Shown here piece by piece: positions 26,570 through 34,073 of a DNA stretch of 64,000 bases. The position numbers were made by a program, and so were the translations under genes. The stretch covers positions 62,001-126,000 of the forward strand of contig JANXAP010000018.1 of the NCBI GenBank assembly GCA_025062275.1. The letters are read 5' to 3'. This DNA comes from Dehalococcoidia bacterium. GTDB lineage: Bacteria; Chloroflexota; Dehalococcoidia; SM23-28-2; HRBIN24. How positions within the stretch are numbered: position 1 is the stretch's first letter; each line of letters starts with the position of its first letter. The notes beneath the pieces are model-generated. The model ran no database searches and had not been told where the DNA came from. It saw only the letters and a program-made list of their open reading frames with translations.

Positions 26570-26606
26570 TTGTGCAATTTATAACATTGGCCCGGGTCGC
26601 GGTCAA
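26570..26606 (-). promoter_or_regulatory. rex promoter with overlapping Rex-type operator
   Basis: Minus strand: TTGACC (26606-26601), 17 bp, TATAAA (26583-26578). The -10 is embedded in an 18-bp imperfect palindrome, TTGTGCAATTTATAACAT (26570-26587, plus-strand reading), resembling the Rex operator TTGTGAA-N4-TTCACAA. Autoregulation is likely. Confidence 0.6.
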
Positions 26607-26631
26607 TAGCGCGCTGTCGCGGCCAGGGAGC

Positions 26632-27654
26632 CTATATCCGGTGCACCTCCTCGATGACCTTTCGCACCACGTCGTCGGCCTCGCCGTTGCGCAGCATGAA
26701 GCCCAGGGTGACGGTGGTGACGATGCCGCCCCAGCGCTCCTTCAGCTGCGGGGCGATCTCGTCGGGGGCGCCGATGATGGCGAACTCCTTCAGCATTTCG
26801 TCGCTGACGAGGTTGGCCATCTCCTGCCACTTGCCCTCCAGGGAGAGCTGGTGCAGGCGCATGCCCACCTCGCCCCAGCCGTGCACCTCCAGCACCCCGT
26901 GGTAGGTGCGGGTGGAGCCGTAGAAGGCTATCTGGGAGCGGGTGGCGGCCTTGGCCCGCTCTATCTCCTCCCGGTTGCGGCCGGTGATTATGAACCCGCC
27001 TCCCACGATGTCGATGTCCTTCAGGCTGCGGCCCGCCTTCCTGGCCCCCGCCTCCAGGTTGGGCAGGATGACCTCCTTGGTGTATTTCAGGGTGTTGAAG
27101 CCGTGGAGGCGGATGCCGTCGCACAGCTCGCCGGCCAGGCGGCACATGTAGGGCCCCACCGCCGAGATGTAGATGGGTATGTGGGGGTGCTCGATGGGCC
27201 CAGCGTTGAAGAAGGGGGACATGAGGGTGAACTGGTAGTACTTGCCCTGGAACCGTGGCGGGGCGTTGTTCTGGAAGCTGTCGAAGATGGCCCGCAGGCA
27301 GAGGATGTATTCCCTCAGGCGGGGGCCGGGAGGCCCCACCCAGGGCGTCGAGTAGCGACGCTCGTTGTGTCCCTTCACCTGCGTGCCCAGGCCCAGGAGG
27401 AAGCGACCGCCCGAGAAGTGCTGCAGGTCCCAGGCGATCTGGGCCATGACGAAGGGGCTGCGGGGGAAGGCGATGGCCACCCCCGTGCCCAGGGTGATGC
27501 GACGGGTGTGCTCGGCAGCGATGAGCAGCGGGAAGAAGGGGTCGTGGCCGGTCTCCGGGGTCACGACGCCGTCGAAGCCCAGGGCTTCCGCCCTCTGGGC
27601 CGACTGGGCTATCTCAGCGAAGGTGCGTCCGGTGAGGCCCGTTTCGATCCTCAT
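26632..27654 (-). CDS. LLM-class flavin/F420-dependent oxidoreductase
   Basis: 340 residues from ATG 27654. Luciferase-like monooxygenase TIM barrel: RAEALGFDGVVTPETGHDPFFPL, RRITLGTGVAIAFPRSPFVMAQIAWDLQ, SGGRFLLGLGTQVKGHNERRYS and PIYISAVGPYMCRLAGELCDGIRLHGF. This wording matches the TIGR03617-type F420-dependent subgroup common in Actinobacteria and Chloroflexi. Cofactor choice and substrate are not decided by sequence. The last residues (FMLRNGEADDVVRKVIEEV) are normal, so it is complete. Confidence 0.88.
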   Translation of the reverse strand: MRIETGLTGRTFAEIAQSAQRAEALGFDGVVTPETGHDPFFPLLIAAEHTRRITLGTGVAIAFPRSPFVMAQIAWDLQHFSGGRFLLGLGTQVKGHNERRYSTPWVGPPGPRLREYILCLRAIFDSFQNNAPPRFQGKYYQFTLMSPFFNAGPIEHPHIPIYISAVGPYMCRLAGELCDGIRLHGFNTLKYTKEVILPNLEAGARKAGRSLKDIDIVGGGFIITGRNREEIERAKAATRSQIAFYGSTRTYHGVLEVHGWGEVGMRLHQLSLEGKWQEMANLVSDEMLKEFAIIGAPDEIAPQLKERWGGIVTTVTLGFMLRNGEADDVVRKVIEEVHRI

Positions 27655-27749
27655 CTGTCCTTTGTCCTCCTGCTGACGTCCGCCAGATGCCTTCGCCTCA
27701 ATTGTGCTGCTGGCTCCTGCGAGCCGCAACCGCGCGGCGGCTGGCCGCC

Positions 27750-28649
27750 TCAGGCACCGGTGCCCTCGCCCAGCACGAAGGCGGTCACCTCGGCGTTGAC
27801 CAGCTCCGGCCGCTCACGCATGAGGAAGTGGCCGGCCTGGGGGACCCGCTTGAGGGTGAAGCGGGCGAAGTAGTCTCCCAGGCGGTCGCTCCAGGCCACG
27901 GGCAGGATGGGGTCGGCCTCGGCCCACAGCACCAGGGTGGGCGCCTCGATCTTGGGCTGTGGCGACGCCCACTGGCCGGCCTCGGCCTGGAAGGTGGCGC
28001 GGTAGCAGTTGAAGCCGCCGCGCAGGGCGCCTGGCTGGGAGAAGGCGTCCACGTAACGCGCTATCTCTTCGTCGGTCCACAGGCCTTTGTCGTAGGACCA
28101 GTGGGACAGGAAGTGGCGCAGGTAGGCCTCGGTGGCGCGACGCGACGAGCCCACCAGCTCCTCGGCCAGGGATAGCTGGTGGAAGAACATGTACCACACC
28201 TCCCCCAGACGGGAAGGCTCGAACCAGCGGGGGCCGATGCCCGGATAGGGCGGGTCGAACAGCACCAGCCGGTCCACCCTCTGGGGATAGGTGCGGGCGA
28301 AGCGCTGCACCCAGATGGCGCCGAAGTCGTGGGCCACGAAGCTGGCCCGCTCCCAGCCCAGGTGGTCCAGCAGTGCAGCCAGGTCCTGGGCGAAGTGGGC
28401 CGAAGTGTAGCCCTCGCCCGGGGGTACGTCGGGCTTGTCGGTGTAGCCGTAGCCCCGCATGTCGGGTGCCACCACATCGAACCTCTGAGAGAGGGGGCCG
28501 ATGTTCAGGTGCCACTCGTAATAGAAGCCGGGCCAGCCATGGACCAGCACTAGGGGAAGGCCGGCGCCCTGGCGCACGTAGTGATAGCGCAGGCCATTTA
28601 TCTGGGCCTGGTGGTGAGAAAAGCCATCGTCCTCCGGGAAGGGCGACAT
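27750..28649 (-). CDS. Alpha/beta hydrolase, epoxide hydrolase-like
   Basis: 299 residues from ATG 28649. Oxyanion motif HGWPGFYYEW, nucleophile Asp in FVAHDFGAIW (Asp rather than Ser, as in epoxide hydrolases and fluoroacetate dehalogenases), acid Asp in LWAEADPILP and His in QAGHFLMRE. A cap domain (about 140-215) contains the Tyr-rich WYMFFHQL segment expected in epoxide hydrolases. Epoxide hydrolysis or dehalogenation is inferred from the Asp nucleophile. Upstream of the LLM gene, 95 bp apart and same strand. Confidence 0.85.
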   Translation of the reverse strand: MSPFPEDDGFSHHQAQINGLRYHYVRQGAGLPLVLVHGWPGFYYEWHLNIGPLSQRFDVVAPDMRGYGYTDKPDVPPGEGYTSAHFAQDLAALLDHLGWERASFVAHDFGAIWVQRFARTYPQRVDRLVLFDPPYPGIGPRWFEPSRLGEVWYMFFHQLSLAEELVGSSRRATEAYLRHFLSHWSYDKGLWTDEEIARYVDAFSQPGALRGGFNCYRATFQAEAGQWASPQPKIEAPTLVLWAEADPILPVAWSDRLGDYFARFTLKRVPQAGHFLMRERPELVNAEVTAFVLGEGTGA

Positions 28650-28773
28650 CGCTCCTGCCTCCAGCGCGCGAGTCCTCGTTGCGGGAGTCCGCTCCCTACA
28701 TCCTAGCAACTTCGCGGACTCGTTTCACGCCGGAAGTGCGGGCCGAGGAGGAGGCCGCCTTCCCTCCCCTCGT

Positions 28774-31227
28774 TCAGCGCTCCGCGCCCCCCACGGCCAC
28801 CGCCTTCTTCTCGAAGACGTACTCCCCGTCCCTGTAGTCCACCAGCACCGTGTCCCCCTCCTGGAACTCCCCGGCCAGGATCTTGAGGGACAGGGGGTTG
28901 GCGATGCGCCGCTCGATGGTGCGGCGCAGGGGACGGGCGCCGAACTGGGGGTCGTAGCCCTCGCGCACCAGGGCCGCCTTGGCCTCCTCCGTCAGCTCCA
29001 GCCCCAGCCCCCGCTCCGACAGCCGCTCCCGCAGGTCCTTCAGCATCAGCTCCACGATCTTCTTCAGGTCATCCTCGGTGAGCGGGTCGAAGATGATGAT
29101 CTCATCGATGCGGTTCAGCAGCTCGGGGCGGAAGGCCTGGCGCAGCGCCCGCTCCACCGACTCCCGCAACCGCTCCCGCTCGCTCTGGCTGGGCTTGGCA
29201 TGGGCCAGGAAGCCCACCGGCGGCCGCTGCAGCTCGGCCGTGCCCAGGTTGGAGGTCATGATGATAATGGTGTTGCGGAAGTCCACCGTCCGCCCGTGAC
29301 CGTCGGTCAGGCGGCCGTCCTCCAGCACCTGGAGGAGCAGGTTGAAGACGTCGGGGTGGGCCTTCTCGATCTCGTCGAAGAGGACGACGCTGTAGGGGCG
29401 GCGGCGGACCGCCTCCGTGAGCTGGCCCCCCTCCTCGTAGCCCACGTAGCCGGGCGGGGCGCCGATGAGCCGTGAGACGGTGTGCTGCTCCTGGTACTCG
29501 CTCATGTCGATGCGCACCATGGCCTCCTCGTCGTCGAAGAGGAACTCGGCCAGGGCTCGCGCCAGCTCCGTCTTGCCCACGCCCGTGGGGCCCAGGAAGA
29601 TGAAGCTCCCAATGGGCCGCTTGGGGTCCTTCAGGCCGGCGCGGGCGCGGCGGATGGCGTTGGCCACCGCTCGCACCGCCTCCTCCTGGTCCACGATGCG
29701 CTGGTGCAGCCGCTCCTCCATGTGCACCAGCTTCTCCTGCTCGCCTTCCATGAGGCGGCCCACGGGTATGCCGGTGGCCTCGGCCACCAGCTCGGCGATG
29801 TCGCGGGCGTCCACCACCAGGTCGATGTGATGCTGGCGGGCCCACTCCTCCCGCTCCTGGGCGAACTCCTGCTCCAGGCGCAGGCGCTGGGCCTTCAGGT
29901 TGGCCGCCCGCTCGTAGTCGCCCTGGCTGGCGGCTGCCTCCTCCTCCCGCTTCAGCCTCTCGATATCCTCCCGCTTCTGGCGGATGTGCTGGGGCAGGCT
30001 CTGGGCCTCGATGACGTGCTTGGAGGCGGCCTCGTCCATTAGATCGATGGCCTTGTCGGGGAGGAAGCGGCCGGAGATGTAGCGGGCCGAGAGCTTGGCC
30101 GCCGCCTCCAGGGCCTCGTCGGTGATCTTGACCTTGTGGTGGGCCTCGTAGCGCGGCCTGAGACCCTTCAGGATCTCGATGGTCTCCTCCACCGACGGCT
30201 CCTCCACCAGTACGGGGGAGAAGCGGCGCTCCAGGGCGGGGTCCGACTCGATGTATTTGCGGTAGTCGTCCAGGGTGGTGGCGCCGATGCAGCGCAGCTC
30301 GCCCCTGGCCAGAGCGGGCTTGAGCATGGTGGAGGCATCGATGGCGCTGCCCTCGGCGGAGCCGGCGCCCACCACCTGGTGTATCTCGTCGATGAAGACG
30401 ATGATCTCGCCCTGGGCCTGCTTGATCTCGTCCAGGACGGCCTTCATGCGCTCCTCGAACTCGCCGCGGAACTTGGAGCCGGCCACCATGGCGGCGATGT
30501 CCAGGGCCAGCACCCGCTTGCCCTTCAGGTTTTCGGGCACGTCGCCCTGGGCGATCTTCTGGGCCAGACCCTCGACGATGGCCGTCTTGCCCACGCCCGG
30601 CTCGCCGATGATGACCGGGTTGTTCTTGGTGCGGCGGTTGAGGATCTGCATGACCCGCTTGATCTCTTCCTCGCGGCCGATGACGGGGTCCAGCTTGCCC
30701 TGGCGGGCGGCCTCGGTGAGGTCGACGGCGTAGCGCTCCAGGGCACGGTAGCGGGCCTCGGCCCGGGGCGAGTCCACCCGGTGGGCGCCGCGAATGTCGG
30801 CCAGGGCGCGGTATATCTTCTCCTTGTCGATGCCGAAGTCGCGCAGGATGCGCGGTGCATCGCCGTCGCGCAGGTCGGCCATGGCCAGCAGCAGGTGGTC
30901 CACGCCGATGTATTCGTCCTTGAGGCGACGGGCCTCGGCGTCGGCGTTCTCCAGCAGGCGCACGACGCGGGGGGTCATGTAGAGCTGGGCGCTCTCGTAG
31001 GTGAGCTTGGGTGTGCGGGCCAGGGCCGCCTCCACCCGCTCGCGCAGGGCGTCCATGTCCACGCCCAGCTTGCGGAAGACGTCCTGGGCCAGGTTGCCCT
31101 GGTGGGCCAGCATGGCCAGGAGGATGTGCTCGGCGTCCCACTGGGCGTGGCGCATGCGCCGGACGATCTGCTGGCTCTCGGCCAGCACCTCCTGTGCCTG
31201 CTCGGTGAACCTGTCCTGCCGCATCAT
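28774..31227 (-). CDS. clpC: Hsp100 ATPase ClpC
   Basis: 817 residues. N-terminal double Clp repeat, first AAA+ with GEPGVGKT near 203, a short middle region containing a UVR-like helix ([17 protein letters not shown]), and second AAA+ with GPTGVGKT near 540. The loop [10 protein letters not shown] carries the VGF tripeptide used to dock onto ClpP, which ClpB disaggregases lack; length also fits ClpC. It therefore probably unfolds proteins for ClpP, although no clpP is in the window. A second Met directly follows the first. Third gene of the dnaJ-hspR-clpC unit. Confidence 0.85.
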   Translation of the reverse strand: MMRQDRFTEQAQEVLAESQQIVRRMRHAQWDAEHILLAMLAHQGNLAQDVFRKLGVDMDALRERVEAALARTPKLTYESAQLYMTPRVVRLLENADAEARRLKDEYIGVDHLLLAMADLRDGDAPRILRDFGIDKEKIYRALADIRGAHRVDSPRAEARYRALERYAVDLTEAARQGKLDPVIGREEEIKRVMQILNRRTKNNPVIIGEPGVGKTAIVEGLAQKIAQGDVPENLKGKRVLALDIAAMVAGSKFRGEFEERMKAVLDEIKQAQGEIIVFIDEIHQVVGAGSAEGSAIDASTMLKPALARGELRCIGATTLDDYRKYIESDPALERRFSPVLVEEPSVEETIEILKGLRPRYEAHHKVKITDEALEAAAKLSARYISGRFLPDKAIDLMDEAASKHVIEAQSLPQHIRQKREDIERLKREEEAAASQGDYERAANLKAQRLRLEQEFAQEREEWARQHHIDLVVDARDIAELVAEATGIPVGRLMEGEQEKLVHMEERLHQRIVDQEEAVRAVANAIRRARAGLKDPKRPIGSFIFLGPTGVGKTELARALAEFLFDDEEAMVRIDMSEYQEQHTVSRLIGAPPGYVGYEEGGQLTEAVRRRPYSVVLFDEIEKAHPDVFNLLLQVLEDGRLTDGHGRTVDFRNTIIIMTSNLGTAELQRPPVGFLAHAKPSQSERERLRESVERALRQAFRPELLNRIDEIIIFDPLTEDDLKKIVELMLKDLRERLSERGLGLELTEEAKAALVREGYDPQFGARPLRRTIERRIANPLSLKILAGEFQEGDTVLVDYRDGEYVFEKKAVAVGGAER

Positions 31228-31265
31228 GGCTCAGATCACCCCTCGCTCGTTGTGCGAAAACCTCA

Positions 31266-31670
31266 TCACTGCTCTCCCCTCGCCTCGTGCTCTACCCTCG
31301 CAACGCTGTTCTGGGCCGGTGCCGGCAGCAGGCGGTCGCGGTAGGCCTGCAGCTCCCGCCGCAGCTCCTCTATCTGCCGCTCCAGGGCGGCGATGTGCTC
31401 CCGCAGCTTGAGGATGGCCTCGGCGCCGGCCAGGTTGACGCCCAGCTCGTCCATGAGCCGCTGCACCTGGCGCAGGCGCTGGATGTCGGAACGAGAGTAG
31501 AGACGGATGCGCCCCTTGGAGCGGGCCGGCCGGATGATGCCCATGCGCTCGTAGTAGCGCAGGGTCTGCTCGTGCATGCCCACCATGCGGGCGGCCACGC
31601 TGATGACGTAGAGGGGCTCGTCCTCGGGCAGCTCCTCGTCGTCAGTCTGACCGCGCCGACGCCTGGCCAT
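31266..31670 (-). CDS. hspR: HspR heat-shock repressor (MerR family)
   Basis: 134 residues. MerR-type HTH starting PLYVISVAARMVGMHEQTLRYYERMGIIRPARSKGRIRLYS, the HspR wording, then a dimerisation coiled coil (IAALERQIEELRRELQAYRDRL). HspR represses dnaK/clp genes in actinobacteria and related phyla with DnaK as co-repressor. Sits 19 bp after dnaJ and 38 bp before clpC, so it probably regulates its own operon. I found no exact HAIR repeat (CTTGAGT-N7-ACTCAAG) upstream, so its operator here may differ. Confidence 0.9.
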   Translation of the reverse strand: MARRRRGQTDDEELPEDEPLYVISVAARMVGMHEQTLRYYERMGIIRPARSKGRIRLYSRSDIQRLRQVQRLMDELGVNLAGAEAILKLREHIAALERQIEELRRELQAYRDRLLPAPAQNSVARVEHEARGEQ

Positions 31671-31689
31671 GGCTTCACCTCTCGCTGCC

Positions 31690-32703
31690 TCACCTGCGCA
31701 CGGTGGAGCGCCTCAGCTCCCGCAGGCGACGGTATAGCTCCCTCTCCTCCTCCGTCAGGTGCTCGGGCAGCCGCACCTTGACGGTGACGTAGAGGTCGCC
31801 GCGGCCGCTGCCCTCCAGCCTGGGCATGCCCAGGCCCGAGAGGCGGAAGGTGCGGCCGTTCTGGGTCAGGGGCGGCACCTTCAGCAACACCCGCCGGCCG
31901 CTGAGGAGGGGCACCTCCACCTCGCCGCCCAGCACCGCATCCTCTACCGGCACCTCCACCTCGGTGTACAGGTCGTCGCCCTCGCGGCGGAAGCGAGGGT
32001 GAGGCTGGACCGACACCACCAGGTAGAGGTCGCCGCGGGGGCCCCCCATGGGGCCGGGTCGCCCCTCGCCGGCAATGCGTATGCGGGAGCCGTCCCTCAC
32101 CCCCGGCGGTATGCGGACCTCCAGCCGCTTGGGCTGCTCAACGTAGCCGCTGCCCAGGCAGCGGCTGCACACGGCCCCGAAGGCGCCGCCACGGCCCCCG
32201 CAGGCGGGGCAGGCCTCCAGGGAAGGCACCTGGATGACCCGGGTGGTGCCGTTGTAGGCCTCCTCCAGGGTCACCTCGATGGGCGCCTCCATGTTCTGGC
32301 CGCGGGAGGGGCCGCGGCGACGGGTGCCGAAGAAGGTCTCGAACAGGTCACCGAACAGCCCCTCGCCGAAGATGTTGCCCAGGTCGCCGAAGAGGTCCCC
32401 GGTGGACCAGGTGAAGGTGGCGTGGCCCTGAGGGCCGGCCGCCCCCGCCTGGCGGCGGGCCTGCTCGAAGGCGGCCGCCTGCTCCCAGCGCTCGCCGTAC
32501 ATGTCGTAGAGGCGGCGCTTCTCCGGATCCGACAGCACCTCGTAGGCCTTGTTGATCTCCTTGAAGCGCTCCTCGGCCTCCTTGTCGCCCGGGTTCAGGT
32601 CCGGGTGGTACTTGCGGGCCAGGCGACGATAGGCCCGCTTTATCTCCTTCTCGGAGGCGTTGCGAGGGACGCCCAGTATCTCGTAGTAGTCGCGCCCGGG
32701 CAT
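31690..32703 (-). CDS. dnaJ: DnaJ-family co-chaperone with reduced zinc finger
   Basis: 337 residues from ATG 32703 (GTG three codons upstream is less likely). J domain [34 protein letters not shown], with HPD. It continues with a G/F-rich region, then only one zinc centre (CPACGGRG and CSRCLGSG) instead of the four CxxCxGxG repeats of classical DnaJ. The C-terminal substrate domains are complete ([18 protein letters not shown]...). It is thus between DnaJ and CbpA in type. Leads the dnaJ-hspR-clpC operon; dnaK and grpE are elsewhere. Confidence 0.88.
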   Translation of the reverse strand: MPGRDYYEILGVPRNASEKEIKRAYRRLARKYHPDLNPGDKEAEERFKEINKAYEVLSDPEKRRLYDMYGERWEQAAAFEQARRQAGAAGPQGHATFTWSTGDLFGDLGNIFGEGLFGDLFETFFGTRRRGPSRGQNMEAPIEVTLEEAYNGTTRVIQVPSLEACPACGGRGGAFGAVCSRCLGSGYVEQPKRLEVRIPPGVRDGSRIRIAGEGRPGPMGGPRGDLYLVVSVQPHPRFRREGDDLYTEVEVPVEDAVLGGEVEVPLLSGRRVLLKVPPLTQNGRTFRLSGLGMPRLEGSGRGDLYVTVKVRLPEHLTEEERELYRRLRELRRSTVRR

Positions 32704-32721
32704 GGCTACCACCCGCTGCCC

Positions 32722-32750
32722 ATGGTAGCCCGTCGCAACACGTGTGTCAA
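32722..32750 (-). promoter_or_regulatory. Putative promoter of dnaJ-hspR-clpC
   Basis: Minus strand TTGACA (32750-32745), 17 bp, TACCAT (32727-32722); predicted start about 32715, with GGGTGG as ribosome-binding site. The spacer contains an ACACGTGT palindrome that could be an operator. Confidence 0.5.
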
Positions 32751-32790
32751 CCCGTTGGACGAAAACCTGACAATGACTTTATAAGAGGTC

Positions 32791-32820
32791 TTGACAGGGC
32801 CTCCTGCCCCTCTCTATAAT
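32791..32820 (+). promoter_or_regulatory. Strong consensus promoter of the hsp20 genes
   Basis: TTGACA (32791-32796), 18-bp spacer, TATAAT (32815-32820): both hexamers perfect. Start about 32827 gives a roughly 200-base leader before the first hsp20. That leader has no gene; it is extremely GC-rich and able to fold strongly. Confidence 0.8.
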
Positions 32821-32981
32821 TGGGGGCGGAAGCCGGGGGAGCGCCCCGGCGGATGGCCCGAGGATGGCCGGGGCCAGCGGCCCTGCGCCCCACCTGGGCG
32901 GTGGGGAGGCCTGGGCGGCGGTGCCGAGGTCGCCCCTCGGGGGTGGAGCCGTCAGGGTGCGTGGCCCTGGCCGCCAGCCGA

Positions 32982-33030
32982 GTCTCCTTTCACCGCTCAA
33001 CAGACCGAGGGGGAAAGGAGGTGATGGGCC
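32982..33030 (+). promoter_or_regulatory. Shine-Dalgarno-sequestering hairpin (RNA thermometer candidate) of hsp20
   Basis: GTCTCCTTTC (32982-32991) pairs with GAAAGGAGGT (33013-33022): eight Watson-Crick plus two G-U pairs. CC/GG and CTC/GAG continue the stem inward around an 8-base loop. The paired strand contains the perfect Shine-Dalgarno AAAGGAGGTGAT (33014-33025), six bases before the ATG. This is the design of heat-opened thermometers in small heat-shock mRNAs (ROSE, fourU types), though the sequence is not either consensus. Confidence 0.65.
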
Positions 33031-33489
33031 ATGACCCTCATGCGCTGGGAGCCGTGGGCTGAGGTGCGGCGCATCGCCCGCGCCATGGACGAGATGATGG
33101 ACGAGCTCTTCGGCCGCCTGCGGCCCTGGCACGGCACCGCCTCCTTCCCGCTGAACGTCTACGAGACGAAGGAGGCGGTGGTGGTGGAGGCGGCCCTGCC
33201 CGGCTTCCGGCCTGAGGACTTCGACATCTCGGTGCAGGACGGCCTCCTGACCATCCGCGCCGAGCGGCGGCCGGAGCGGGAGGAGGAGCACCGCACCTAC
33301 CACTGGCGCGAGCTGGGCTACGGCTCCTTCTACCGCTCCGTCTCCCTGCCGGCGCCCGTGGAGGCCGACCAGGCCGAGGCCATCTATGAGCGGGGCCTGC
33401 TGACCATCACCCTGCCCAAGGCGGCCGAGGCCAGGCCCAGGACCATCCAGGTGCGGGCCCGCGAGGTCGTGGAGGCCAGGGCCTCCTGA
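33031..33489 (+). CDS. Hsp20/alpha-crystallin small heat-shock protein 1
   Basis: 152 residues. Alpha-crystallin domain about 35-130: PLNVYETKEAVVVEAALPGFRPEDFDISVQ, LLTIRAERR, then the GLLTITLPKA motif. Oligomeric holdase that binds unfolding proteins. N-terminal MRWEPWAEVRRIARAMDEMMDELF is shared with the next gene, indicating tandem duplication. Its translation is probably gated by the hairpin covering its Shine-Dalgarno. Divergent from dnaJ-hspR-clpC. Confidence 0.94.
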   Translation: MTLMRWEPWAEVRRIARAMDEMMDELFGRLRPWHGTASFPLNVYETKEAVVVEAALPGFRPEDFDISVQDGLLTIRAERRPEREEEHRTYHWRELGYGSFYRSVSLPAPVEADQAEAIYERGLLTITLPKAAEARPRTIQVRAREVVEARAS

Positions 33490-33506
33490 GCGGGCCCGCT
33501 CCTTTT
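33488..33506 (+). terminator. Weak terminator-like hairpin between the hsp20 genes
   Basis: GAGCGGGCCCGCTC palindrome starting at the hsp20 stop codon, followed by CTTTTC. A second palindrome, GCCGGGGCGCCCCGGC, lies at 33522-33537. They could terminate or tune readthrough to the second gene. Confidence 0.4.
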
Positions 33507-33575
33507 CTCCTGCGGGCCACCGCCGGGGCGCCCCGGCAGCCGGAAAAAATCTGAGACCATCGGGAGGTGGAAGGG

Positions 33576-34019
33576 ATGACCCTCATGCGTTGGGACCCCT
33601 GGGAGGAGTTCCGAGCCATCCGACGCTCCATGGACCGCCTCTGGGACGAGCTGATGGGCCGTCGCGAGACCGGCACCGCAGTAGAGGAGGTCTACACCTT
33701 CCCTGTGGACGTCTACGAGACCGATGATGCCCTGGTGGTGAGGGCGGCCCTGCCCGGCCTGCGCCCGGAGGACGTGGACATCTCCATCCAGGGCGACCAG
33801 CTCACCATCCGCGGCGAGTACCGCCACGAGGCCAAGGAGGAGAAGGGCAATTACCACCGTCGCGAGCTGCGCTACGGGACCTTCGCCCGCAGCATCGCCC
33901 TGCCGGTGCAGGTGGACGCCGACAAGGCGGAGGCGGTCTTCGAGCACGGCATGCTGACGGTGACCCTGCCCAAGGCGCCCGAGGTGCGCCCCAAGAGCAT
34001 CAGGGTGAAGGCCAAGTAG
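33576..34019 (+). CDS. Hsp20/alpha-crystallin small heat-shock protein 2
   Basis: 147 residues from ATG 33576, aligned with the start of its paralogue (MTLMRWDPWEEFRAIRRSMDRLWDELM). Crystallin domain: PVDVYETDDALVVRAALPGLRPEDVDISIQGDQLTIRGEYRHE, then HGMLTVTLPKAPEVRPKSIRVK. GGGAGGTGG lies at suitable spacing and is not obviously sequestered, unlike the first gene. A GTG nine bases upstream is the alternative start. The pair probably forms homo- or hetero-oligomers. Confidence 0.94.
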   Translation: MTLMRWDPWEEFRAIRRSMDRLWDELMGRRETGTAVEEVYTFPVDVYETDDALVVRAALPGLRPEDVDISIQGDQLTIRGEYRHEAKEEKGNYHRRELRYGTFARSIALPVQVDADKAEAVFEHGMLTVTLPKAPEVRPKSIRVKAK

Positions 34020-34037
34020 TGGGGTCGAGGCGATGCG

Positions 34038-34073
34038 GGGGCGGCGGGCCGAACCCGCCGCCCCTCTTTCATT
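34038..34073 (+). terminator. Intrinsic terminator after the hsp20 genes
   Basis: Perfect 11-bp stem GGGGCGGCGGG / CCCGCCGCCCC (34038-34048 with 34054-34064), loop CCGAA, then TCTTTCATT. It ends where the convergent GH15 gene stops, so it may serve both strands. Confidence 0.75.

Noticed and set aside
32713-32830. HAIR operator for HspR
   Set aside because: No CTTGAGT-N7-ACTCAAG or close variant found; only a short ACACGTGT palindrome is present.
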